A stretch of 18,394 nt of DNA from UBA1764 sp045642565. GTDB taxonomy: Bacteria; Bacillota; Clostridia; Peptostreptococcales; Anaerovoracaceae. Location: contig JAZUJE010000015.1 in the NCBI GenBank assembly GCA_045642565.1, positions 1 through 18,394 of the forward strand, read 5' to 3'. Below are positions 1 through 6,836 of the stretch, in pieces. Within the stretch, counting starts at the first letter, position 1. The number at the start of each line of letters is the position of its first letter. The translations under genes were made by a program, and so were the position numbers. The notes beneath the pieces were generated by a model. It ran no database searches. It had not been told where the DNA came from and saw only the letters and a list, made by a program, of their open reading frames with translations.

Positions 1-1
1 C

Positions 2-175
2 AATATCACAAACCTTAAGCGAAGACTTGGTGATTCATCTAAATATTCGCTATTGCTTGACTATACTGATGAAAAAGGCGATATCGATGATCCTTGGTAT
101 ACCGGTGATTTTGAAACTTCGTATAATGAAATTCTAATGGGTTGTGAAGGCTTGCTTGAAAACATATTATATTAG
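2..175 (+). CDS. Low-molecular-weight protein tyrosine phosphatase, C-terminal fragment
   Basis: The window opens inside this gene, and 57 codons plus a TAG stop are visible. The fragment carries the sequence DDPWYTGDFETSYNEI followed by GCEGLLENI. This matches the end of low-molecular-weight phosphatases, where the conserved DPW/DPY loop supplies the general-acid aspartate (here D34 of the fragment) and a final helix has the pattern GC..LL. The N-terminal P-loop with the nucleophilic cysteine lies outside the window and cannot be checked. In this family the enzyme removes phosphate from tyrosine, often in capsule or exopolysaccharide operons. The next gene starts 26 bases downstream on the same strand, so the two probably share a transcript. 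Confidence 0.85.
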   Translation, partial: NITNLKRRLGDSSKYSLLLDYTDEKGDIDDPWYTGDFETSYNEILMGCEGLLENILY

Positions 176-201
176 TTGATTTTGACATATAGGTGAATAT
201 T

Positions 202-1035
202 ATGGCAGGAAAAAAGAAATTACTATTGTTAACAGATTTGAATTATAAAGCTAAGGCTCGTGCATTTTATGGCGCAGAAGATGTGTTCCTTAGTGAGCAG
301 CTTCGTAAGGAATTTGATGTTGCTATTTGTGACTTGCCGAGTGCAAAAAGCTTTGAAGATAATGCAGATATCATAGTCGTTAGAAATATCGGTGCAATAT
401 CATTCTTTAGAGACGAATATGAAGACTTTAAAAGACGTGTTAATGAAAAACATTTGAATATATTCAATCAATTTAATGGCATCGGGGATCAAAGTGGTAA
501 GCAGTATCTTCTTGATTTGTATAATGAAGGATATGGTGTAATTCCAACAGTAGATCGTATATCCAATATTGTATGTTTAGGTGATGTTAATAAATATTGT
601 ATTAAACCTAAAAACGGAGCAGATTCAAATGGACTTGAATATCTTACAAGAGAAGAACTTTTGCAGAAGAAATCGATAGATGGTGAATATGTAATTCAAC
701 CTTGGATTGATTTTCTTTATGAAGTTTCGTTTTATTTTATTGATGATAAGTTTGAATATGCTATGTATACACCTGATAAAACAAAGCGCTGGGAGCTTCA
801 GGTTTATGATTGCAGCGAAGAAGATATAAGCTATGCGAAAGAGTTTATTAAGCGCAGCCCGATAAAAAAGGGTATTCAAAGAATCGATGCTTGCAGAAAT
901 AAAACAGGAGAGCTTCTCTTGATGGAACTTGAAGATCTGGATCCATATCTTTCTTTAGATTTGCTTCCCGAGGATATAAGAGAACGTTTTGTTTCTGATA
1001 TGATAGCTTCATTAAAAACAATGGTAAAAATGTAG
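202..1035 (+). CDS. ATP-grasp superfamily protein, 277 aa
   Basis: The protein resembles glutathione-synthase-like ATP-grasp enzymes, which join a carboxylate to an amine through an acyl-phosphate. A Rossmann-like N-terminal part (about residues 5-90) is followed by the ATP-grasp region: lysine in YCIKPKNGADSNG (134-144), the hinge strand YVIQPWIDF (163-171) and the metal-binding type segment LLLMELEDLDPYLSL (238-252). The usual asparagine after the last glutamate is not obvious. An in-frame GTG exists at 193, but ATG at 202 is preferred because AGGTGA (191-196) covers the GTG and lies six bases before the ATG. It sits between a phosphatase and an exporter, four bases from the latter. The substrate is unknown. 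Its AT-rich base use differs from the following gene. Confidence 0.75.
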   Translation: MAGKKKLLLLTDLNYKAKARAFYGAEDVFLSEQLRKEFDVAICDLPSAKSFEDNADIIVVRNIGAISFFRDEYEDFKRRVNEKHLNIFNQFNGIGDQSGKQYLLDLYNEGYGVIPTVDRISNIVCLGDVNKYCIKPKNGADSNGLEYLTREELLQKKSIDGEYVIQPWIDFLYEVSFYFIDDKFEYAMYTPDKTKRWELQVYDCSEEDISYAKEFIKRSPIKKGIQRIDACRNKTGELLLMELEDLDPYLSLDLLPEDIRERFVSDMIASLKTMVKM

Positions 1036-1039
1036 GCCT

Positions 1040-2803
1040 ATGAATCGAACTGGACATATTTTAAACAACAAATTGCGAAAATATTTAGTTCCTACGATTG
1101 CAACGGCACTCGCAATGTCGCTTGATGAATTCGTGGACAGTATCATCGTTGCAAACCTGTTAGATTTGAAAGCAATGACTGTCATAAGCGTAGGATCACC
1201 GATTGTATTGGTCATAGCATCAATATATATGCTTTTCGGTGTTGGCGGGTCGACTTTGTATGCGATAAACATTGGATCCCGCGACACCAAGGCGGCGGGC
1301 AAAGCCTTTTCCGTTGCTCTCTCAACCGCATTGTTTGCGGTGATAATTTTTTGCGTACTCGGAACGATATTTTCCGGGCCGTTTTGCAGATTCCTCTGTG
1401 CAGACAAATCTTTGTATGAAGATCTCATGCATTATGTACGGGTCCTTCTGTTGACAGCGCCATTTATCGTAGGTATTCAGACGCTTTCCGCCTTTTTACC
1501 GGCAGCGGGTGTTCCGAATATCGCTACCTTGATTTGCATTATTGCGAATGTTGTCAATTTGGTTTTCGATTACGTCTATATTAACTACTTTGATATGGGA
1601 GTCAGCGGTGCAGCGTATGCGACACTGACCGGCTACAGTATCTGTTTGGTGATTTTGATTGTAATGATTCTGTGCAGGAAGATTCGACTTTACACAGCGG
1701 TTCCATCGTGGAAAGATTTCCGTATGCTGAAGGAGATTATCCTGCAGGGCGGCGCTAATGCGATTGGTCAACTTGGATATACAATCAAGTTTACATTTTA
1801 TAACAGGCTTGTATTATCACTTGGCGGCACTGTAGGTTTGGGAGCGTTTGCCGTTGCCAAACAGTTACTCTCTATCATGAGTATAGGACTTGCCGGTATT
1901 GCGGATGCGGTTGCACCGTTTTTATCGACACTAAAGGGCCAAAAAGATACAAGCGGTATCAAATATGTATTGCGTTCCGGCATCATTTATGTGACAGTTA
2001 TTTCTACTGCGCTGGTGGTATTGTTCGAATGTTTCCCGGAATTGTTGTATAAGATGTTCAATGTTACTAATCAGGCGGTTATCGATATGGCAAACGCGGG
2101 CGTTCGGATTTTCTTGTTGATGTTTGTGGTGCGTGGGGCATACATAATCTTTATGTCATATACAAGAATATCGGGACGCAAGGGATATGCCATGTTGATA
2201 AGTATGCTGGATGGTTTTGTTTTGCTCTTGCCGGTAGCACTTTTGTGCACATCTTTGTTTGAAATGACCGGCGTTTGGTTATCATTCCCAGTCACCAGTT
2301 TTGTGATACTGTTTGGCATTATCATTTATAACCGCATTCTTGTACGTCGATCAAACGGAAGTCTGGAAGGACTGTTTTTGATTGAACGTGAAGAAGAGGT
2401 TAAGGTATGTGATATGACAATCGGTGAAGAAGATGAATCTATTTCCGGTTTGAGCGAGAAATTGACTGCTTTCTGTGAGGAAAACGGCGTGGAAAAGAGT
2501 GTTGCCGCACGAATTGGATTGCTTGCCGAGGAGATGGCGGTTTATACGCGTCGCCACCGCAAAAAGAGTGATTTGATTGATATAATAACACGTATATCAG
2601 AGGAAAATATCAAAGTAGATTTTCGTAGTGAAGGGACGCCGTTTAATCCACTGGCAAAATCAGATGAGGATGACGAGTCGAATTTCCTGCTAATCAGCAA
2701 TCTTCCATCTGATATATCCTATGACTATATTCTTGGTATGAACAGCACACAGTTTACCATTAATAAAATATGTTCGGAGGAATCACCATGCGTAATATTG
2801 TAA
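1040..2803 (+). CDS. MATE-family exporter with C-terminal HATPase-like domain, 587 aa
   Basis: Residues 1-435 form about twelve hydrophobic helices in the pattern of MATE transporters: N-terminal LVPTIATALAMSLDEFVDS, then GVGGSTLYAINIGSRD (67-82) and a second repeat from about 235. These proteins export drugs or metabolites by sodium or proton antiport. After a charged linker, residues about 455-576 resemble the RsbW/HATPase_c fold: LAEEMAVYTRRH (495-506) matches the N-box glutamate but lacks its usual asparagine, and RSEGTPFNP (529-537) matches the ATP-lid glycine box. Ordinary MATE proteins end near 450 residues, so this is a genuine extension. The gene starts four bases after the previous stop with no strong ribosome site, implying translational coupling, and overlaps the next gene by 16 bases. 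Base composition is visibly richer in G+C than upstream. Confidence 0.85.
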   Translation: MNRTGHILNNKLRKYLVPTIATALAMSLDEFVDSIIVANLLDLKAMTVISVGSPIVLVIASIYMLFGVGGSTLYAINIGSRDTKAAGKAFSVALSTALFAVIIFCVLGTIFSGPFCRFLCADKSLYEDLMHYVRVLLLTAPFIVGIQTLSAFLPAAGVPNIATLICIIANVVNLVFDYVYINYFDMGVSGAAYATLTGYSICLVILIVMILCRKIRLYTAVPSWKDFRMLKEIILQGGANAIGQLGYTIKFTFYNRLVLSLGGTVGLGAFAVAKQLLSIMSIGLAGIADAVAPFLSTLKGQKDTSGIKYVLRSGIIYVTVISTALVVLFECFPELLYKMFNVTNQAVIDMANAGVRIFLLMFVVRGAYIIFMSYTRISGRKGYAMLISMLDGFVLLLPVALLCTSLFEMTGVWLSFPVTSFVILFGIIIYNRILVRRSNGSLEGLFLIEREEEVKVCDMTIGEEDESISGLSEKLTAFCEENGVEKSVAARIGLLAEEMAVYTRRHRKKSDLIDIITRISEENIKVDFRSEGTPFNPLAKSDEDDESNFLLISNLPSDISYDYILGMNSTQFTINKICSEESPCVIL

Positions 2804-4461
2804 TCGTTGATGCAGTATCGACAGGAAAGAACTATATATCCGATATAGTCAAAAGAAATTATTATCCTTATGTTTTGGAAACTACACTGGAGGTAGATGC
2901 AGATCCGGCACTGTTCAATGAACGTGAACCTCTTCACCGTCGTTTTTCATCAATCGCAAAATATTTGAGTGAAAAGGAAAGCTATGAAGAAACGCTGGAG
3001 ATGATTCGTGAACTTGATCCGGTTTTAGTTATTCCGGGCTCGGAATCAGGCGTTGTTTTGGCAACACGTTTGGCAGATGATTTGCATTTGCCTGGAAATC
3101 CATATGCAAATATTGAAAAGTATGTCAGCAAGCGCGCTATGCAAGAGGCACTGAAAGCATATGGTATCCGATATATAAAGGGACAAATTGTTCATAATGT
3201 TGATGAAGCACTTGAGTTTTATCGTAGAGAAAAGATGAAAGGCTGTGTAATCAAGCCGGCGTCCGGTGCAGGATCAACCGGGGTACATCTTTGCAATAAT
3301 GAGCAGGATATGATTGAGGCCGTTAAAACGGAATTGAACGGGGTAAATGTATTTGGTAAAAAGAGTGAGGTCCTTATGCAAGAGAGGATTTTCGGCACTG
3401 AATATATCGTGAACACCGTTAGCTGTGCCGGAAAGCATCGTCTTTCTTCGATTTGGCGATATAAGAAAAAGCGTGTTGAAGGTGGCGGTAATGTATATGC
3501 ATATACCGAGCTTATCACACAACTTGAAGCTGGAGATGTGCGACTGATTAAGTATGCTTATGATGTAGCAGATGCCGTGGATTATCGTTACGGACCGATT
3601 CACGGGGAATTTATGGTAGACGAAAAAGGGCCTGTGCTCATAGAAATTAACTGTCGTCCGATGGGCGGAAACATGACGGATGAATTCCTTGACGATGTGC
3701 TTGGGCATCACGAAACCGACAATGCTCTTGATTCTTATCTTGATCCTGTATGGCACGAGAAGATGATGGAAACTCCGTACCGTCCGTTCAAAAAGGCTTA
3801 CCTGACGCACTTTATTATACCGGAGGATATGAAAGTTGCGCTCTCACCGGTTGTTCAACTTATACGAAATCTGAGAAGTTATCATTCCGGCAATATTGGC
3901 TCAATCGCTTCCGGCCATCTGAAACGTACTGTTGACTTTGAAACTCAGGGCGGTACGTTATATATGAAACATGAAAATCCGTTGACACTGCAAAAAGATG
4001 TGAAATTTTTGCGTAAGGTTGAGGATAGATATTTTGATATGCTTTTTGTAAAAGATGGTGCGGATCGTCCTGTTGTGCCGAAAAATCTTGAAAGCGTGGA
4101 AGAAGTTTTAAAACGCTTCGGCTGCGGCAGAAGTATGCTTGTGCTGACAAATGATGAAACATTGGATGTCAATGCATTGATTGTAAATGTGGAAGAAAAA
4201 CACGAAGTTAAAGGAAAATTCAATTTCGGTATTCTGGATATTGATTACCGTGAAAATGAAGATATAGAAAGCATTATCGAGCACTTTTTTTATCTTTCCT
4301 CAAAGATTCATCGTGGCGGACAGATACTTATTCCGAAACGTACCTATTGGCATTTGCCGTGCGGTATGGAATCAGTCGAAATTCTTTGTGAGTGTATCGG
4401 ATTAATTATTGAAGCTCCTACGATTAAAAGCGGGGATGATATAGTATGCACCATTCCTTAA
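2788..4461 (+). CDS. ATP-grasp carboxylate-amine ligase with extra C-terminal domain, 557 aa
   Basis: This resembles L-amino-acid ligases and carnosine-synthase-like ATP-grasp enzymes. Residues 1-100 form a Rossmann-like domain, with VLVIPGSESGV (79-89). The grasp domain spans about 105-315: VIKPASGAGSTGVH (154-167) carries the ATP lysine, YGPIHGEF (268-275) one metal ligand, and VLIEINCRPMGG (283-294) the Glu-x-Asn-x-Arg triad. Residues about 335-420 fit the usual small lid or C-lobe. Residues about 445-557 look like half of a methyltransferase-type Rossmann fold, with FGILDIDY then GGQILIPKR, but no SAM-binding glycine loop is seen. ATG 2788 is chosen over 2770 because GGAGG at 2775-2779 precedes it at proper distance. 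The gene sits in the same operon as the exporter. The product is unknown. Confidence 0.8.
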   Translation: MRNIVIVDAVSTGKNYISDIVKRNYYPYVLETTLEVDADPALFNEREPLHRRFSSIAKYLSEKESYEETLEMIRELDPVLVIPGSESGVVLATRLADDLHLPGNPYANIEKYVSKRAMQEALKAYGIRYIKGQIVHNVDEALEFYRREKMKGCVIKPASGAGSTGVHLCNNEQDMIEAVKTELNGVNVFGKKSEVLMQERIFGTEYIVNTVSCAGKHRLSSIWRYKKKRVEGGGNVYAYTELITQLEAGDVRLIKYAYDVADAVDYRYGPIHGEFMVDEKGPVLIEINCRPMGGNMTDEFLDDVLGHHETDNALDSYLDPVWHEKMMETPYRPFKKAYLTHFIIPEDMKVALSPVVQLIRNLRSYHSGNIGSIASGHLKRTVDFETQGGTLYMKHENPLTLQKDVKFLRKVEDRYFDMLFVKDGADRPVVPKNLESVEEVLKRFGCGRSMLVLTNDETLDVNALIVNVEEKHEVKGKFNFGILDIDYRENEDIESIIEHFFYLSSKIHRGGQILIPKRTYWHLPCGMESVEILCECIGLIIEAPTIKSGDDIVCTIP

Positions 4462-4502
4462 TAGTGATATCATTCTTAATGGATAAAAATGGAAAATATT
4501 TA

Positions 4503-4531
4503 TTGACAGATGTTCTGATTTAAGATATCAT
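4503..4531 (+). promoter_or_regulatory. Sigma-A-type promoter for the 4538-4753 non-coding segment
   Basis: TTGACA (4503-4508) and TATCAT (4526-4531) are separated by exactly 17 bases. The only downstream elements before the terminator-like hairpin near 4740 are non-coding repeats, so any transcript would be a short RNA. Confidence 0.5.
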
Positions 4532-4556
4532 AATCATGTAATCGCAAGATTACTTT

Positions 4557-4651
4557 AGGGGCGTTTCTCAGATGTGCCCGGATAATAAAAAACTGAAAAA
4601 ATTGCGAGGGGTTTCTCGATGTCACCTGGCAAATAAAAAATCGAAAAATTT
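4557..4651 (+). repeat. Degenerate tandem repeat, two units of about 47 bases
   Basis: Two consecutive units share the order GGGG-TTTCTC-GATGT-CC-GG-AAATAAAAAA-TGAAAAA with several mismatches: unit one is about 4557-4603 and unit two about 4606-4651. On the minus strand they read as the repeated peptide-like motifs FYLPGDIEKP and FYYPGTSEKRP, but with no convincing ribosome site. The element looks like an intergenic repetitive sequence rather than a gene. Confidence 0.5.
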
Positions 4652-4674
4652 AATTTAATGATATTCTTAGTATG

Positions 4675-4753
4675 AAAGTGACCTCCTGCCGGTCTGTAGC
4701 TGGGTGTACGGGCCATAAGGCTTAAAAAACGTGGGATCACTTTTTTTATTTTT
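4675..4753 (+). terminator. Terminator-like hairpin with large loop
   Basis: AAAGTGA at 4675-4681 pairs with TCACTTT at 4737-4743. The stem extends by two C-G pairs around a single bulged A. Seven T residues start at 4741 and a second T-run follows at 4749. The loop is unusually long (about 50 bases) and has its own small hairpin, so this is either a structured RNA 3' end or an elaborate terminator. Confidence 0.4.
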
Positions 4754-4788
4754 TGATGAGAATGCGGCAGGTCTTTACAAGTGCCATG

Positions 4789-4817
4789 TTGACATATACA
4801 CCCAATGAGTGTATTAT
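4789..4817 (+). promoter_or_regulatory. Promoter with embedded operator for the HTH/AbiEii operon
   Basis: TTGACA (4789-4794) and TATTAT (4812-4817) are 17 bases apart, 19 bases before the start codon of the HTH gene. The spacer and -10 carry an inverted repeat ATACAC-(7)-GTGTAT (4796-4814). A dyad placed between -35 and -10 is the classic arrangement for autorepression by an XRE-type antitoxin. Confidence 0.75.
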
Positions 4818-4835
4818 TTACTTGAGGTAATTTGA

Positions 4836-5486
4836 ATGAATATCAGAGAATTAAGAATACAATTAGGCGATACACAGAGCGAATTTGCGCAAAGATATAA
4901 CATCCCATTTCGTACTATTCAAAACTGGGAAGCTGGCGTTAGAAAGCCACCTGAATATATTACGCAGTTATTAGAAGCTCGCATTATGGCTGATTTGATT
5001 AACAGAAAGACAGCTTTGCTTCCAAAGTATGATGCACAAAAGAAGAATCTCCCAAAAAGGAGCGATTATGTCGGATCAATTTCTTGGCTCAAGGCTGTTC
5101 AGGAATGCCTTGGTGAATCAGTAGTCTTTGCACTAGATGAAGCTTTAATGTGTCAAGGAAACTTTGGCGGCCGCAGCGATGAATATATTGTCTGGATCTA
5201 TGGCGATGACTCTGCATTAAGATATAACGGAGTAGTAGTCCTTGGAAATCAAATCAGTCCATATAGCATCAATGAAAAGAACGGCCTTAAGTTTACTGAC
5301 TTTAATAGGACTTTATCTGATGCTTTTGCAAATGAAAACATTTTAGATATGCAAGGCATTACCGAAGCTGTCAGCAAGTATTACTATAGGCAAGGGAACA
5401 GCTTTGATGGCATCTCAGTTTCGCCAGAATATCAGGAAAGATTTGAAAGACTTGCACACGATGCAATCGAGTATTATGACAATTAG
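4836..5486 (+). CDS. XRE-type HTH protein, probable antitoxin partner of AbiEii toxin, 216 aa
   Basis: Residues 2-50 form a helix-turn-helix of the Cro/CI type: LGDTQSEFAQRYNIPFRTIQ, then NWEAGVRKPPEYI, with the recognition helix near 24-33. The C-terminal part (about 75-216) is an alpha/beta domain I do not recognise. It may bind the toxin encoded ten bases downstream. GAGG at 4824-4827 is eight bases from the ATG. The operator dyad in its promoter points to negative self-regulation, as usual for toxin-antitoxin modules. The antitoxin role is inferred from gene order. The protein is larger than a plain single-domain repressor and differs from the AbiEi winged-helix antitoxins that usually accompany this toxin family. 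Confidence 0.75.
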   Translation: MNIRELRIQLGDTQSEFAQRYNIPFRTIQNWEAGVRKPPEYITQLLEARIMADLINRKTALLPKYDAQKKNLPKRSDYVGSISWLKAVQECLGESVVFALDEALMCQGNFGGRSDEYIVWIYGDDSALRYNGVVVLGNQISPYSINEKNGLKFTDFNRTLSDAFANENILDMQGITEAVSKYYYRQGNSFDGISVSPEYQERFERLAHDAIEYYDN

Positions 5487-5496
5487 AGGTTAATAA

Positions 5497-6207
5497 ATGA
5501 ACTTAACAGCTGAAGAAAAAATAATGTATGAAGTAATGACTGCAATATACGACAGCGGTATACCAATGAATTTTAAAGGCTCAATGGTATTAAAAGCTTG
5601 CCTTGCCGAAGCAGGGTATTTAGAAGATATTCGTCATACTGTTGATATTGATGGCAACTGGTATTCTGATGTTGCTCCTACCGGAGAACAGATGCTCGAA
5701 TCTATTCAGAATGCGCTTAAAAGAAAGAACATTGATCTTGATGTAAGCCTTTACAGAATGTATGGAGAAGGCCGTTCTGCTGGTTTTGAACTTGCAGATC
5801 ACGCGACAGGCGAAGTTCTATTTTCTATGGATATAGATGTTAATAGACCGATTGCTGCAACAAAAATATACGAGGTTGAAGACATTCGTTTTTGCGGATT
5901 GTCAGCAATTCAGATGATAGCCGATAAATTATTTGTTGTTTCGACAGATAAAGTGTTTAGAAGAATTAAAGACCTTGTAGACCTTTACTATTTTTCTAAA
6001 GTATTTGAATTTGATAAAGAGGGCATCATGAAAGCTTTAGCTAATGGCGGACGCGTTTTAGGTGATTTTGAAGCTTTTCTTAATAGGCAAGATGAGCTAC
6101 AGCATTCATATGAAAAGTTCCGTTTTGCCGGAGATATAAACAAACCATCATTTGATGAAGTTTATAATCTTGTTAAAGAATATATTAAAGAAATGCTTAC
6201 AGCTTAG
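5497..6207 (+). CDS. AbiEii/AbiGii-type nucleotidyltransferase toxin, 236 aa
   Basis: The protein matches the AbiEii nucleotidyltransferase-like family of abortive-infection and toxin-antitoxin systems. Members of this family transfer nucleotides to RNA such as tRNA acceptor ends and stop growth. Visible motifs are FKGSMVLKA (26-34) for the glycine-serine motif, RHTVDIDGNW (46-55) with the paired metal aspartates D50 and D52, FSMDIDV (109-115) with D112 and D114, and the C-terminal signature IADKLFVVSTDKVFRRIKDL (141-160) followed by VDLYYF. All key residues appear present, so the toxin is probably intact. It follows the HTH gene by ten bases with ribosome site AGAGG. Its last 11 bases overlap the end of a convergent gene. 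The exact RNA substrate cannot be told from sequence. Confidence 0.85.
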   Translation: MNLTAEEKIMYEVMTAIYDSGIPMNFKGSMVLKACLAEAGYLEDIRHTVDIDGNWYSDVAPTGEQMLESIQNALKRKNIDLDVSLYRMYGEGRSAGFELADHATGEVLFSMDIDVNRPIAATKIYEVEDIRFCGLSAIQMIADKLFVVSTDKVFRRIKDLVDLYYFSKVFEFDKEGIMKALANGGRVLGDFEAFLNRQDELQHSYEKFRFAGDINKPSFDEVYNLVKEYIKEMLTA

Positions 6208-6529
6208 TATAATCAGGATTTCTTTCCAAGACGCGCTTTCCTAAAGCCTTTTCAATCTGCTTTATAGATTGTTTTAGTTCTTTCAATCTTGCCGCATTTT
6301 CTTTACGCTTCGAAATCTTTTCTTTATAGGCATCTAAATCATTAGCGTTTATATATTTACTTTTAACTTTGTCATTCTCTCTAAATTGAAGATAGTAACA
6401 TTCCACGCCATGAATGAGCTTCTTTTGAATAGATCCTTTTGGCAGAGATTCCTGCTCTTTCTCAATCGCAGCCTTTATCCGCATGGATCTGTCATATTCT
6501 TCTAAGAGAACTTCTTCTATAACAGACAT
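6197..6529 (-). CDS. Small coiled-coil-rich conserved-looking protein, 110 aa
   Basis: I do not recognise this protein as a characterised family. It starts with an acidic helix (EEVLLEEYDRSM), continues with a small beta-like segment GVECYYLQFRENDKVKSKYI (about 41-60), and ends in a long lysine/glutamate-rich helix (about 64-105) that could form a coiled coil. The start codon at 6529 has AAGGAAAAG just before it. It has its own consensus promoter at 6581-6609 and an inverted repeat in the leader. It converges on the AbiEii toxin gene, overlapping its end by 11 bases. This back-to-back layout makes it a candidate accessory of the toxin module, possibly through antisense interference, but that is speculative. 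Confidence 0.75.
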   Translation of the reverse strand: MSVIEEVLLEEYDRSMRIKAAIEKEQESLPKGSIQKKLIHGVECYYLQFRENDKVKSKYINANDLDAYKEKISKRKENAARLKELKQSIKQIEKALGKRVLERNPDYTKL

Positions 6530-6540
6530 AACTTTTCCTT

Positions 6541-6580
6541 ACAACTAACATATTTATAAAATATATGATTTGTTGGTTGT
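6541..6580 (-). promoter_or_regulatory. Inverted repeat, probable operator or leader hairpin
   Basis: ACAACTAACA (6541-6550) and TGTTGGTTGT (6571-6580) are complementary at nine of ten positions, separated by 20 AT-rich bases. The dyad lies between the -10 element and the start codon of the minus-strand gene at 6529, where a bound repressor would block transcription. Confidence 0.5.
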
Positions 6581-6609
6581 ATTATAATCCAATAAAATCA
6601 GACTGTCAA
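6581..6609 (-). promoter_or_regulatory. Perfect consensus promoter for the 6197-6529 gene
   Basis: Read on the minus strand, TTGACA (6604-6609) and TATAAT (6581-6586) are perfect consensus boxes with a 17-base spacer. Such a strong promoter usually needs a repressor, which fits the adjacent dyad at 6541-6580. Confidence 0.85.
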
Positions 6610-6610
6610 T

Positions 6611-6701
6611 ATAGCAACTCCCTTATAGGCAGCATTTGTTGTGACGGCCGGTTGCAAGGCTAGGGCTTTGCCGGAGCGGTGAATTTTGGTTATTTGTGAT
6701 A
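6611..6701 (+). repeat. Dispersed intergenic repeat, copy 1 (left half only)
   Basis: These 91 bases match 13694-13784 at 76 positions by hand comparison. Well conserved blocks are ATAGCAACTCCCTTATA, GTGACGGCCG and GAATTTTGG. It begins two bases outside the -35 box of the minus-strand promoter. Its right edge merges into an extended -10 motif (TGATATAAT, 6697-6705) that could help to transcribe the gene at 6837. The rest of the 6530-6836 gap is AT-rich DNA in which I see nothing else. Confidence 0.75.
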
Positions 6702-6836
6702 TAATAAAATAAAGTATATAAGAAAATTCTGCATTATTAGATTATTATATTTATCATAATTCTAACAAAAAATAGAGCAAGACTTTTAAAAGCGAATTCA
6801 AAGACAAGCCTCTGATAATGCATTAGGAGGATAATA

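Larger units (their letters stand above)
4538..4753 (+). ncRNA. Candidate small non-coding RNA
   Basis: The segment has a good promoter just upstream and a hairpin followed by a T-run at its end. It has no plausible protein-coding frame on the plus strand. It holds two degenerate repeat units and a distal domain whose ends pair (4675-4681 with 4737-4743). A small inner hairpin GCC-ATAA-GGC lies near 4713-4722. I do not recognise a known RNA family. It could equally be the decaying 3' region of the preceding operon. Confidence 0.3.

Noticed and set aside
193..195. GTG start for the first ATP-grasp gene
   Set aside because: The GTG is part of the AGGTGA ribosome site for the ATG at 202.
1012..1428. 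138-residue open frame on the minus strand opposite the exporter gene
   Set aside because: It lies fully antisense to a well-supported gene, has no ribosome site and no recognisable domain.
3274..3810. 178-residue open frame on the minus strand opposite the ATP-grasp ligase
   Set aside because: The plus strand carries clear ATP-grasp motifs over the same bases, and the antisense frame has no motif or start signal.
4555..4740. 61-residue minus-strand frame with repeated FYLPG-type motifs
   Set aside because: The repeat comes from the tandem DNA repeat. There is no ribosome site or upstream promoter, so it is not reported as a gene.
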